Part shown: in pieces, positions 16,201 to 24,655 of the stretch
Layout: each line of letters opens with the position of its first letter
Position numbering within the stretch: the stretch's first letter is position 1
Assembly (NCBI RefSeq): GCF_027497215.1
Contig: NZ_CP114904.1
Location: 2,688,001 to 2,752,000 of the forward strand
Direction: 5' to 3'
DNA length: 64,000 nt
Source: Micromonospora sp. WMMD812
Lineage (GTDB): Bacteria; Actinomycetota; Actinomycetes; Mycobacteriales; Micromonosporaceae
Notes under the pieces: generated by a model
What the model saw: only the letters and a program-made list of their open reading frames with translations
Databases searched by the model: none
What the model was told of the DNA's origin: nothing
Program-made: the position numbers and the translations under genes

Positions 16201-16277
16201 CCCGGCCAGCGGTTGTCGACCGACCGGCGGCGCGGCGGGCGTTGAGTCGCCGATCGGACCTCTGCCAGGATCAGGAC

Positions 16278-16634
16278 ATGACGAGGGTCTGGTCCGGTGT
16301 CACGATCGACTGCCTCGACCCCGAGCGGGTAGCCCGATTCTGGAGCCGCCTGCTCGGTCGCGAGCCCGGGCCGTCGCAGGACGGTTGGGTCTACCTCGGC
16401 GAGCGGGGCGACCCTCAGCCGCGGCTGGTGTTCCAGCCGGTGCGCGAGCCCCGAACCGGCAAGGTGCGGATTCACCTCGACGTCTCCGTCGACGACATCG
16501 ACGAGGCTATGGCGGTGGCCATCGATCTCGGCGGCCGCTTCACCGGTGAACGGCACGACTATGACGAGGGTGTGGTCGTCGTGATGACCGACCCGGAGGA
16601 CCACGAGTTCTGCCTGGTCCAGTACTACAGCTGA
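16278..16634 (+). CDS. VOC (glyoxalase/bleomycin-resistance-like) family protein
   Basis: 118 aa cytoplasmic protein with two beta-alpha-beta-beta-beta modules: CLDPERVARFWSRLLG in the first, then VRIHLDVSVDDIDEAMAVAIDLGG and MTDPEDHEFCLVQ in the second. The family includes metal-dependent dioxygenases, glyoxalases and drug-binding proteins; this small single-domain form probably works as a dimer. Specificity cannot be assigned. The ATG at 16278 follows a short gap, and no partner gene is evident. Confidence 0.82.
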   Translation: MTRVWSGVTIDCLDPERVARFWSRLLGREPGPSQDGWVYLGERGDPQPRLVFQPVREPRTGKVRIHLDVSVDDIDEAMAVAIDLGGRFTGERHDYDEGVVVVMTDPEDHEFCLVQYYS

Positions 16635-16739
16635 CGCTGACGCTGACACATCCGCCGGCCCGCCACGCCGCCACGGCGGTGAATTCGGGGCCGGCGGAAT
16701 CGCCTTGCTGACCGGACTGCCGGCTGCGACCCTTCGACC

Positions 16740-17705
16740 GTGATCGACAGGCCTGGCATTGACGAGCGGTCGCTCGCGGCGGAGGTGGCCGCAGGCTGGG
16801 CCGTGGACATTGCCGATCTCGTGTTCATGCCGATCGGGCTCGACGGGCACGCATGGGCGTACCGGGTAGACACGTCTGACGGCAAGCGCTACTTCCTGAA
16901 AATGCGCCGCGGCGAGTTCACTCGGGCGGCCGTCCTGCTGCCCGGCTTCCTTCGAGCGCAAGGCCTCGGACAGGTCGTGGCGCCGATCGACCTGCCCGAC
17001 GGCGGAGTCAGTCGCGGGTTCGGGGACCACCAGCTGCTGCTCTATCCGTTCCACGACGGCGGCAGCCGGTGGGACCGTGGCCTCACCGATTGCCAGTGGA
17101 TCCAGTACGGCGAGTTCCTGGGTCGGCTGCACGCGGTCACGCCGAGCGCCGACATCGCCGCGGTCTTACCGGTCGAGACGTACCGATCGAGCGCCGGCGA
17201 TCGGCTGCGAACCCTCGGCGGGCAGGCCGCGGCGAGCGAGGCCCTCGGGGCTTTCTGGGATCGGTACGGCGCCGCGCTGCATCGGTTGTCGAAGACTGTC
17301 GACGAACTCGCCTCCCGTGCGATACGAGGCCAGAACGTCATCTGCCACGCCGACATCCACCCCGGCAACCTGCTCGCTGACGGCGACGGTCCACTGTACG
17401 TCGTGGACTGGGACGCGCCGATCCTCGCACCGCGCGAGCGGGACCTGATGTTCGTCTTCAGCCAGGACTTCGGTGACCACCCGATCAACGCGCACCGCGC
17501 CGAACTCTTCCGCCGAGGCTATGGGCCGCTGGAACCGGACCAGACCCTGCTGAGCTACTACCGCGGCGAACGGCACCTCGACGATGCCGCCACCTTTCTC
17601 CACAGCATCCTCAATACCGAGGCCAGTCCAGAATCTCAGGCCAACGACCTGCACTGGTTGACCCGCGTCGCCGCGACCGTCGCCGACCCCAGCTACGCGG
17701 CCTGA
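16740..17705 (+). CDS. aminoglycoside phosphotransferase (APH)-family kinase
   Basis: 321 aa with the APH/choline-kinase fold. Lys in YFLKMRR near residue 58 is the likely ATP-binding residue, H203-A-D-I-H-P-G-N-L-L is the catalytic loop (Brenner motif) and VVDWDAP the metal-binding motif. The sequence resembles spectinomycin-phosphotransferase-like proteins, but many family members phosphorylate small metabolites rather than drugs. GTG start. A resistance role is possible and not shown. Confidence 0.82.
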   Translation: MIDRPGIDERSLAAEVAAGWAVDIADLVFMPIGLDGHAWAYRVDTSDGKRYFLKMRRGEFTRAAVLLPGFLRAQGLGQVVAPIDLPDGGVSRGFGDHQLLLYPFHDGGSRWDRGLTDCQWIQYGEFLGRLHAVTPSADIAAVLPVETYRSSAGDRLRTLGGQAAASEALGAFWDRYGAALHRLSKTVDELASRAIRGQNVICHADIHPGNLLADGDGPLYVVDWDAPILAPRERDLMFVFSQDFGDHPINAHRAELFRRGYGPLEPDQTLLSYYRGERHLDDAATFLHSILNTEASPESQANDLHWLTRVAATVADPSYAA

Positions 17706-18073
17706 TCCTCTCCCGACCGGCGGGATCCAGGACGTGCCGGCAGCACATGGGTTCGGGCGAGAACCGCAGGAGGGACACTCAACGCGCCCGTAGGCAAGGG
17801 TGAGATCCCCCGCCTCAAACGCGGCCGCGGCAACACCCGATCCTGACGGCCGCGCCGCCGAACCGGATGGCCGGGCCGCGGAACAGGGCAGGTGGTGCCA
17901 GATGATGGCTTCCGCACGCCGATCGGTGATCGCCGCGGCGATCGCGCCCCTCCTCCCGGAGATCATCCTGCTGATGGCCCATCGGTCGTCCCGGCGGAGC
18001 ACCGCACGTTGTCCCGGATTTCATGTGCGTAACCGTTGACATCAAATCAGATTTCGTGTCAACTGCTGTTGTC
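17706..18073 (+). other. 368-bp intergenic stretch with TetR promoter region
   Basis: No convincing gene. The distal end holds an inverted repeat, GTTGACA (18035-18041) and TGTCAAC (18057-18063). Its left arm also reads as a -35 box (TTGACA), so it may be the operator and promoter of the TetR-glycosyltransferase operon. Confidence 0.45.
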
Positions 18074-18682
18074 ATGAAAAGCAAGCGGCAGTACGTGATG
18101 CGGGCGCGGGCCGACGCGACGGCGCAGACCCGCCAACGCATCCTGCAGGCGGTGTTCGACCTGCACGAGGAGAAGCTCTCGGTGGACATCGCCCTGGACG
18201 ACGTCGCCTCCCGGGCTGGCGTCAGCGTGCAGACCGTCCTGCGACACTTCGGCAGCCGGGACAACCTGATCGAGGCGACGACCGAGTTCGCCAACGAGTT
18301 GATCGTGCAGGAACGACGGGCGCCGGCGGGTGACCTCAGGGCCGCCGTGCGCGCGATCTTCGACCACTACGAGCTGCGCGGTGACTCCGCGCTGATGTTG
18401 CTGGCTCAGGAATTCACCGAACCGCGGGCCCGTCGGATCACCGACAACGGGCGCAAGGTCCACCGGGAGTGGGTCAAGGAGGTCTTCGCGCCCCAGCTCG
18501 ACCAGTGTTCGGCCACGGACGCGGAGGCGCGGACCGATCTCCTCGTCGTGGCCACCGACGTCTACACGTGGAAGTTGCTCAGACGTGATCGCGGGCTGAG
18601 TCGTCGTCGCGCCGAGCAGCGGGTCCGACAGCTGATCGATGCAGTTCTCGCACTGGAGACCGAGGGAGACACCGATGGCTGA
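18074..18682 (+). CDS. TetR family regulator of the glycosyltransferase operon
   Basis: 202 aa with an N-terminal helix-turn-helix (VDIALDDVASRAGVSVQTVLRHFGSRDNLIE, about residues 36-66) and a helical ligand domain. The ATG at 18074 was chosen over upstream in-frame starts because the operator-like repeat GTTGACA/TGTCAAC lies before it. Its stop overlaps the glycosyltransferase start by 8 bp, so the two are translated together and the regulator probably controls its own operon. Confidence 0.85.
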   Translation: MKSKRQYVMRARADATAQTRQRILQAVFDLHEEKLSVDIALDDVASRAGVSVQTVLRHFGSRDNLIEATTEFANELIVQERRAPAGDLRAAVRAIFDHYELRGDSALMLLAQEFTEPRARRITDNGRKVHREWVKEVFAPQLDQCSATDAEARTDLLVVATDVYTWKLLRRDRGLSRRRAEQRVRQLIDAVLALETEGDTDG

Positions 18683-19826
18683 TGTCCTGTTCGTCACCTG
18701 GGACGGCGGCGGCAACGTGCCGCCCGCGGTGGGCGTCGCCGCCGAACTGCGGTCTCGCGGGCACCGCGTCCGGTTCCTCGGACACCAACAGCAGGCGGCG
18801 GAGTTCGAGGCCCAAGGATTCGACTTCACGCCGTACCGCGCCGGGCGACCGTACTCCTCGCTCGCGGCCAACTCCCCCGCCACGATGATCTCGCTGTTCT
18901 CGACCCCTGGTTTCGGGCACGACCTGCTCGCCGAGGTCGACCGGCAACCGGCCGACCTCGTGGTGATCGACTGTTTGTTGCTCAGCGCCCTGCGGTCCGC
19001 CGAGCGGGCCGGGCTGCGTCACGTCGCCCTGGTGCACCTCTTCTACCAGTACCTTCGAGGCAGCTGGAGCCGTGGACCCGTCGGCCTGCTCGCACGGCTG
19101 CGCGGCTACCGGCCTCAGCGCTCCTGGTCGGCGGCCGACCTGACGCTGGTCGCGACGCTCCGCGACCTCGACCCGGCCGGCCGGCGCAGCTGGCCGCAAA
19201 GGGTGCGCTACACCGGCCCCGTCCTGCGCCCCCCGGCGCCGGCCGCCCGCGAGGCCGAGGAGCGGCAAGCGATCCTGGTCAGCCTGAGCACCAACAACTT
19301 CCCCGGCCAGCCGCAGGCGCTGCAGGCCATCCTCGACGCCGTCGCGGACCTGCCGGCACGCGCGATCGTGACCACCGGGCCCGCCGTGGACCCGGCTGCC
19401 CTACGCGCGCCCGCGAATGCCGAGCTGCACCGGTTCGTCCCGCACGACGAGGTGATGCCTCGGGTTTCCCTGGTGATCGGGCATGGTGGCCACGCCACGA
19501 CGATGCGCGCTCTCGCGCACGACCTGCCACTGGTGGTGATGCCGATGCATCCCATGATGGACCAGCCGATGGTCGGCCGCGCCGTGCAGGACGCCGGCGC
19601 CGGCCGGTTGGTCCGCAAGGGCGCCCGCCCCGGCGAGCTACGCGCGACGATCGCCGAACTGTTGGCGGACGGCCCGCACCGGCGGGCCGCCGAGCGGCTC
19701 GGCCAGCAGATCCGCGACAGCCACGGTGCGGCAACAGCGGCCGACGCGCTCGAGTCGCTGCTTCCTGGCCCCCACGGCGCTCTGTCTCCGCCGCACAACC
19801 CGCCCACGGATTCGGTCCCCGCCTGA
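18675..19826 (+). CDS. UDP-glycosyltransferase (GT1/MGT family)
   Basis: 383 aa GT-B fold glycosyltransferase. The N-terminal acceptor domain begins VLFVTWDGGGNVPPAVGVAAEL, and the C-terminal nucleotide-sugar domain has the GT1 signature FVPHDEVMPRVSLVIGHGG followed by the LVVMPMHPMMDQPM loop. Members glycosylate natural products or inactivate macrolides. It is co-expressed with an overlapping TetR gene, which favours an inducible detoxification role (inference). Confidence 0.87.
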   Translation: MADVLFVTWDGGGNVPPAVGVAAELRSRGHRVRFLGHQQQAAEFEAQGFDFTPYRAGRPYSSLAANSPATMISLFSTPGFGHDLLAEVDRQPADLVVIDCLLLSALRSAERAGLRHVALVHLFYQYLRGSWSRGPVGLLARLRGYRPQRSWSAADLTLVATLRDLDPAGRRSWPQRVRYTGPVLRPPAPAAREAEERQAILVSLSTNNFPGQPQALQAILDAVADLPARAIVTTGPAVDPAALRAPANAELHRFVPHDEVMPRVSLVIGHGGHATTMRALAHDLPLVVMPMHPMMDQPMVGRAVQDAGAGRLVRKGARPGELRATIAELLADGPHRRAAERLGQQIRDSHGAATAADALESLLPGPHGALSPPHNPPTDSVPA

Positions 19827-19952
19827 GCACACCGCCGACGTCACCGCCTGGTTCTTCCGACGCGGGCCTCAAGCCACCGCCATGACCGGCCAATACACCC
19901 CGCACAGAACCCGGAGACGGATCTCCTACCGGGGGCCGTGGATGGCCGGCCG

Positions 19953-20219
19953 CTAGGACGCCTGGTGGATGGGCAGATCGGCCAGCCAGACGTCGGCCAG
20001 GTCGCTGAGGGGGACGTCGAGGGCCTGGCTGAGGCAGACCACCGTGCCGAACGCCGGTGCGGGAAGGCGGCCCGCCTCGATCTTGCGCAGCGTCTCCGGG
20101 GAGATGCCGGCCGCCAGGGCCACCTCGACGAGGCTGCGGCCGGCCCGCGCGGCCCGGAGGGCGACCCCGAGGCGCTGACCCGCGGCGATCTGTTCGGCGG
20201 TGAGCGGTTGGCGAACCAT
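19953..20219 (-). CDS. XRE-family helix-turn-helix regulator
   Basis: 88 aa single-domain DNA-binding protein: RLGVALRAARAGRSLVEVALAAGISPETLRKIEAGRLPAP is a complete HTH_3 motif (about residues 16-55), followed by a short LSDLADVWL helix. It is divergent from the methionine aminopeptidase gene, with the palindrome GGTAT-AAAA-ATACC between them, so it most likely regulates that gene and itself. Confidence 0.85.
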   Translation of the reverse strand: MVRQPLTAEQIAAGQRLGVALRAARAGRSLVEVALAAGISPETLRKIEAGRLPAPAFGTVVCLSQALDVPLSDLADVWLADLPIHQAS

Positions 20220-20259
20220 GCCAGCAGGATATCTCTCCGGAGCAGCCCCGACCCGACGT

Positions 20260-20273
20260 GGTATAAAAATACC
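20260..20273. promoter_or_regulatory. palindrome between XRE and MAP genes, operator/-10 candidate
   Basis: GGTAT-AAAA-ATACC is a perfect 5-bp inverted repeat. Its AT-rich centre (TATAAA) also looks like a -10 box for the methionine aminopeptidase gene starting at 20296, so a bound XRE protein would block that promoter. Confidence 0.5.
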
Positions 20274-20295
20274 GCACACGGAGAGGGAGGTTGTC

Positions 20296-21114
20296 GTGAT
20301 CGAGCTCAAGTCCGCCGAGGAGATCGGCCGGATGGCGGTGGCCGGCCAGTTCGTCGGCGAACTGCTCGCCGAGCTGAGCAGTGTCGCCGCAGTCGGCGTC
20401 AACCTGTTGGACCTCGAACACCACGCCCGCCGCCGGATCAAGGAACGCGGCGCCGAATCCTGCTACTGGGACTACGCCCCGTCGTTCGGGCGCGGCCCGT
20501 TCCGCAACGTGCTGTGCCTGTCGGTCAACGACGCGGTGCTGCACGGCCTCCCGCACGACTATGTCTTGCGCGACGGCGACCTGCTCAGCATCGACATGGC
20601 AGCCGGCATCGACGGCTGGGTCGCCGACTCCGCTCTCTCCGTCATCGTCGGCGCCCCCGATCCGGCCGACCTGCAGCTGATCGAGGCCACCGAGGTCGCA
20701 CTGGAGGCCGGCATCGCCGCCGCCCAGCCCGGCGGCCGCCTCGGCGACATCTCCGCCGCGATCGGCGAGGTGGCCCGCTCCTACGGCTACGGCGTCAACG
20801 CCGAGTTCGGCGGCCACGGCATCGGCCGCACCATGCACGAGGCCCCGCACGTCTCCAACAACGGTCGCGCCCGCCGCGGCCTGAAACTCGACCCCGGCCT
20901 CACCATCGCCATCGAGCCGTGGTTCTGCCGCTCCACCGACAAGATCAAGTTCGACAACGACGGCTGGACGATCCGCTCCGCCGACGGCTCCCGCACCGCC
21001 CACTCCGAACACACGGTCGCCATCACGGCTGCCGGCCCTCAGGTCCTGACCCGCCGCCCCACTCACGGCGCCACCTCGGCCGAACCCATCGAGAAGTCCG
21101 CCACAGCCTCCTGA
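20296..21114 (+). CDS. map: type I methionine aminopeptidase (accessory copy)
   Basis: 272 aa pita-bread metallopeptidase removing N-terminal Met. The dinuclear-metal ligands appear in order: LLSIDMAAGIDGWVADSAL (two Asp), FGGHGIGRTMHEAP (His), AIEPWF (Glu) and SEHTVAI (Glu). Catalytic His of LHGLPHDYV is near residue 86. GTG start with a GAGGGAGG site. Pairing with a local XRE repressor, away from ribosomal-protein genes, marks it as an accessory paralogue. Confidence 0.9.
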   Translation: MIELKSAEEIGRMAVAGQFVGELLAELSSVAAVGVNLLDLEHHARRRIKERGAESCYWDYAPSFGRGPFRNVLCLSVNDAVLHGLPHDYVLRDGDLLSIDMAAGIDGWVADSALSVIVGAPDPADLQLIEATEVALEAGIAAAQPGGRLGDISAAIGEVARSYGYGVNAEFGGHGIGRTMHEAPHVSNNGRARRGLKLDPGLTIAIEPWFCRSTDKIKFDNDGWTIRSADGSRTAHSEHTVAITAAGPQVLTRRPTHGATSAEPIEKSATAS

Positions 21115-21276
21115 CCCACGGCCCGTCTTGGGCGTTCCGGGGATGCGGCCCGCCGCGGCTGCGCCGCCCCGAACGGGCCGACGAATCCGGTGGCACCGTT
21201 CAGCAGACCCGTCGTCGTGCAGCCGAGCCAGTCGACTGACCCGATCTTCCTGCGCCTGCTCCAGGTCAGGAGAAAC

Positions 21277-21732
21277 ATGGTGACGAGTCGCAGCTCTGCG
21301 GTCGTCACCAACGGGGAAGGCGGAGCGATCTTGAACTGGCCAACGCTCCGGTGCGCGCTGAGGGTGCGGGGTCCACGCCCCGCCGACGATGTCTGGGACC
21401 GTTATGTGCGGCCGCGGCGCTGGCCGGAGTGGTCGCCGCAGATCAGATCCGTCGACTACCCGCACGAGACGTTGCGCGCCGGTACGGCCGGGGTGGCGCG
21501 CGGGCCAGGACGCCTGCCGATCCCCTTCCGTATCACGGACGTTGTCGGTGAGGGCCCGGTGCGGAGTTGGTCCTGGACGGCGTCGGTGGCCGGCGTCGAG
21601 CTTCGTCTACGCCACACCGTCGAGGTGGCGGGGACCGGGACAGGAACTGGCTTGAACATCGACGGGTTCGCGCCCGTGGTGGCGCTGTACATTCCCGTTG
21701 CCCGCTGGGCGATACGTCGCCTGGTGCACTAG
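21277..21732 (+). CDS. SRPBCC (START-like) domain protein
   Basis: 151 aa. The segment RPADDVWDRYVRPRRWPEWSPQIRSVDY is the usual N-terminus of polyketide-cyclase/START-like helix-grip proteins, followed by beta strands and a C-terminal helix with a hydrophobic face. These bind hydrophobic ligands; this one could be a lipid- or metabolite-binding protein. The ATG at 21277 has a CAGGAG site; the in-frame extension to 21190 is doubtful. Confidence 0.72.
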   Translation: MVTSRSSAVVTNGEGGAILNWPTLRCALRVRGPRPADDVWDRYVRPRRWPEWSPQIRSVDYPHETLRAGTAGVARGPGRLPIPFRITDVVGEGPVRSWSWTASVAGVELRLRHTVEVAGTGTGTGLNIDGFAPVVALYIPVARWAIRRLVH

Positions 21733-21893
21733 TCAACCCTCCGGCGACGTCACCCGGACCGAGGTTCGCCGCCATGCCGGCGAGTGGTCGCCGGGCACGC
21801 GGACACACCCTGGCCGCATGGCGCGACCGGCGATGGCCTGCCCGCGTGGCCCGCCACGGGCTCGCGCCCAGCGGTGATGGCGACCCGCCTTCG

Positions 21894-21972
21894 ACGCGGT
21901 GGACCCAGATCAGGCAGTCGTGCCAGGCGACGCGCCGTCAACGCGGTGGACCCAGATCAGGCAGTCGTGCCA
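21894..21972. repeat. 47-bp tandem duplication at the end of the GNAT gene
   Basis: A 32-bp unit at 21894-21925 is repeated exactly at 21941-21972 (period 47 bp). The stop of the acetyltransferase gene lies in the first copy. Because 47 is not a multiple of three, the duplication changes the frame of the second copy and gives the protein a new C-terminal tail. Confidence 0.85.
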
Positions 21973-22476
21973 CACGTCCCGCTCAGGATCATCCGCGATC
22001 CAGGAACGGCAGTGTCGCGGCAGGCGTTCATCGAAGCGATACCCGGCTCGTTCCGCCAGCCGCAACGACGGCGCGTTGGCTGGATTGATTTCCAGCCAGA
22101 CCCGTTGCAGGCCGGCATCCTGGTGAGCCCATCGGGTGACAGCCCGAACGCCGCGCAGCCCGAACCCACGCCGGCGCTGATCCGGGCGAACCCAGTACGC
22201 GAGCTCCGCAGCCTGCGCGCCGTCCGGCATGAGGCCGACCGCGGCGACAAGCCGTGACCCGTCCAGCACCCCGTAGGAGACCTGCCCTGCTGACCGGTAA
22301 TCCCACGCCAGAAGAGCAGCCCGTGCCTCCCGCAACGAGTAGGGGCCCGCGGGGAGAACATCCCACAAGGCACGGGCCGACTCCTCGCGAGTGGCTTCCA
22401 CCAGCAGATCTGCGTCCCGCGCGGTCAGCGTACGCAGCCGCAGGTCGCCGAGATCGAGATCCATGACCGGGTACAC
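21910..22476 (-). CDS. GNAT family N-acetyltransferase (RimJ-like)
   Basis: 188 aa acetyl-CoA-dependent acyltransferase. It starts LDLGDLRLRTLTARDADLLVEA, has the acetyl-CoA pyrophosphate-binding motif A in ELAYWVRPDQRRRGFGLRGVRAV (about residues 103-125), and INPANAPSLRLAERAGYRF (motif B), as in RimJ/RimL-type ribosomal-protein acetyltransferases. GTG at 22476 is preceded by GGAGA; an ATG four codons later is an alternative. The last residues are altered by a 47-bp tandem duplication. Confidence 0.83.
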   Translation of the reverse strand: MYPVMDLDLGDLRLRTLTARDADLLVEATREESARALWDVLPAGPYSLREARAALLAWDYRSAGQVSYGVLDGSRLVAAVGLMPDGAQAAELAYWVRPDQRRRGFGLRGVRAVTRWAHQDAGLQRVWLEINPANAPSLRLAERAGYRFDERLPRHCRSWIADDPERDVWHDCLIWVHRVDGASPGTTA

Positions 22477-22762
22477 GCCAGCGATTCTCCCAACCCAGAT
22501 TCCCAACGGACGAGGACGGCAGCGAGACGAGCACCGGGACGAGGTACGCCACCGACACCCAAGCCGCACCGCCCCTCGTCGCAAAGCTGAACCCCGCTCA
22601 TCACCTGCGCCGCGCCCACCAGCGCCCCCCGCGTCGCACCGCGCGTGCTCCGCCACCGGATCCGTCCCCGGATCCGCCATGCCGCCCGACCGCGGTGATG
22701 AGTTATCGCGCCCGCACCCGTCACACCTATGACCGGACACGACGAGGCGGAAGGATGACGTG

Positions 22763-23761
22763 ATGAGTGCGGACACGCGGCTGGAGGAGCTGGGCGTGAG
22801 CGGGCTGGGCGAGGTCGACGAGCGGGCGTTCTCGGGGCTGGCGGAGCGGCACCGGCGGGAGCTGCACGTGCACTGCTACCGGATGCTCGGGTCGTTCGAG
22901 GACGCCGAGGACACCGTGCAGGAGACGTTCCTCCGCGCCTGGCGGCGGCGGGAGACCTTCGAGGGGCGGTCGACGTTCCGGGCCTGGCTGTACCGCATCG
23001 CCACCAACGCCTGCCTGGACCTGCTAGCCAAGTGCCGCCCGGAGCCCGCGACCGGCGGCGAGGTGCTGTGGCTGCAGCCCTACCCGGACCGGCTGCTCGA
23101 CGAGCTGCCCGCGGGCGACGCGGACGAGCCGGAGACCGTCGCCGTCGCGCGGGAGACGATCGAGCTGGCGTACCTGGTGGCGGTCCAACACCTCGCGCCG
23201 CGCCCGCGGGCCGTGCTGATCCTGCGGGACGTGCTCGGCTGGCCGGCGAAGGACGTCGCGGAGCTTCTCGGCGACTCCGTCAACTCGGTGAACAGCGCGC
23301 TGCAGCGCGCCCGCGCCGGCATGCGGGAGCACCTGCCCGCCGAGCGGCAGGACTGGACCGCTGGCCAGGAGGACGCGGGGACGCGCGAGTTGGTACGCCG
23401 CTTCACCGACGCGAGCGTGGCCAAGGACATCGACGGGCTCGCCGCCATGCTGCGGGACGACGTGCGCTGCTCGATGCCGCCCACGCCGGGCCTGCACGTC
23501 GGCCGCGACGCGGTGGTGAACGACTGGGTCGAGGATGGCTTCCCAGACTTGGGGCACCTGCGCGCGGTCCTGACGTCCGTCAACCGGCAGCCCGCCGTCG
23601 CCTTCTACCTCTGGCGGAAGCAGGAGGACGCGTACCTGCCGCTGACGATCGACGTCCTGCGCGTCACCGGCGGGGCGATCGCCGAGATCGTCATCTTCCA
23701 CGACGACCAGTTCCCGCGGCTCGGGCTGCCGGAGCGCCTGCCGGCGGACGGCACGGAGTAG
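22763..23761 (+). CDS. ECF sigma factor with C-terminal SnoaL-like domain
   Basis: 332 aa. Sigma-2 region: HCYRMLGSFEDAEDTVQETFLRAWRRR with STFRAWLYRIATNACLDLL. Sigma-4 region: PRPRAVLILRDVLGWPAKDVAELLGDSVNSVNSALQRAR. A SnoaL/NTF2-like domain follows from about residue 205 (TDASVAKDIDGLAAMLRDDVRCSMPP). Such fused ECF factors (SigG/SigJ-like) have no classical anti-sigma factor, and the C-terminal domain modulates activity. It heads a coupled operon with the next two genes. Confidence 0.87.
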   Translation: MSADTRLEELGVSGLGEVDERAFSGLAERHRRELHVHCYRMLGSFEDAEDTVQETFLRAWRRRETFEGRSTFRAWLYRIATNACLDLLAKCRPEPATGGEVLWLQPYPDRLLDELPAGDADEPETVAVARETIELAYLVAVQHLAPRPRAVLILRDVLGWPAKDVAELLGDSVNSVNSALQRARAGMREHLPAERQDWTAGQEDAGTRELVRRFTDASVAKDIDGLAAMLRDDVRCSMPPTPGLHVGRDAVVNDWVEDGFPDLGHLRAVLTSVNRQPAVAFYLWRKQEDAYLPLTIDVLRVTGGAIAEIVIFHDDQFPRLGLPERLPADGTE

Positions 23762-23766
23762 TCCCG

Positions 23767-24063
23767 GTGTGGACGCTCGCGCTACGCGGTGGCGCGCGTG
23801 TCGCGGTGGTCGCGGCGGAGTGGTGCGACGCGTTCGGCGTCGTCACCCGCGGACGGGTGCAGCTGGAGCTGCGCGACGGCGAGCCCGGGCCGGTCCTCGG
23901 ACGCGACGCCGGGTTCTGGCTCCGCGGCACCGGCGTCCGCGCCCTGCGGAACCCGGGCCGTCGCACGGCGACGGTGCGCATCGTCACCCGCGGGGCCAGG
24001 ACCCTCACATGCCAGTCGACACACCCCGTACGCCAGCTACCAGATAACGGAGGAACGACATGA
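23767..24063 (+). CDS. small cupin-like protein in sigma operon
   Basis: 98 aa from a GTG 5 bp after the sigma gene stop. The sequence is beta-rich with glycine turns (GRVQLELRDGEPGPVLGRDAGFWLRG), consistent with a small cupin/beta-barrel, but the match is weak. Its stop overlaps the next start (ATGA), which supports it as a real, coupled gene. It may act with the sigma factor, for instance as a ligand sensor (inference). Confidence 0.55.
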   Translation: MWTLALRGGARVAVVAAEWCDAFGVVTRGRVQLELRDGEPGPVLGRDAGFWLRGTGVRALRNPGRRTATVRIVTRGARTLTCQSTHPVRQLPDNGGTT

Positions 24064-24515
24064 ACAGCATGAATGACACCGGGGTCGCCGCGGGTCCGGC
24101 GTCCGGCCAGATCCGCCGCACCCACCGGCTCCGCAGGCTCGCTGGCATCGGCCTCATGGCCACGCTCGCGGCGATGGTGGCCACCACCCTCGCCGCTGCG
24201 CTTGCCCAGGCAGTCGGCGTCGACTTCGAGATGCCCGATGGTGGCGAGACGATCCCGTTGTCCGGGTTCGCCGTGGTGACCGGCTTCTTCTCGGTCGTGG
24301 GCATCGTCATTGCCGTCGCTCTTCTTCGGTGGAGCGCTCGCCCCGCCGAGCGATTCGTGTGGACGGCAGTGTCGCTGACCGCGATCTCGTTGATCCCGCC
24401 CCTCCTCTCCGGGGCGAACGCCGCCACCACCACCGCCCTTCTCGGGCTGCACCTCGTCCCCGCGGCGGTGATGATTCCCACCCTGGCGCGAGCCCTCCGC
24501 AACCGGACCGATTGA
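24060..24515 (+). CDS. DUF6069-like membrane protein
   Basis: 151 aa with four membrane segments (about residues 28-52, 68-92, 100-118, 124-145) and the MPDGGETIPLSGFAVVTGFFSVVG loop-helix typical of the DUF6069 group. These proteins are common downstream of ECF sigma factors in actinobacteria; their function is unknown. ATGA overlap with the preceding gene. Confidence 0.72.
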   Translation: MNSMNDTGVAAGPASGQIRRTHRLRRLAGIGLMATLAAMVATTLAAALAQAVGVDFEMPDGGETIPLSGFAVVTGFFSVVGIVIAVALLRWSARPAERFVWTAVSLTAISLIPPLLSGANAATTTALLGLHLVPAAVMIPTLARALRNRTD

Positions 24516-24655
24516 CGACTCGCAACACGACCCTGCCCGTCCTCGGCGGCCGCGGTCAGCATGGGCAACCGCCGGGACTCATCCGTCATTCAATGAGGCG
24601 CGCACATTGACCCCGGACGGCATGACCTGTTGCCATCGGTGGGTACAGAGAAAGG

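Noticed and set aside
19279..21465. 728-codon open frame on the minus strand
   Set aside because: It overlaps the glycosyltransferase, XRE and methionine aminopeptidase genes in a shadow frame with no motifs.
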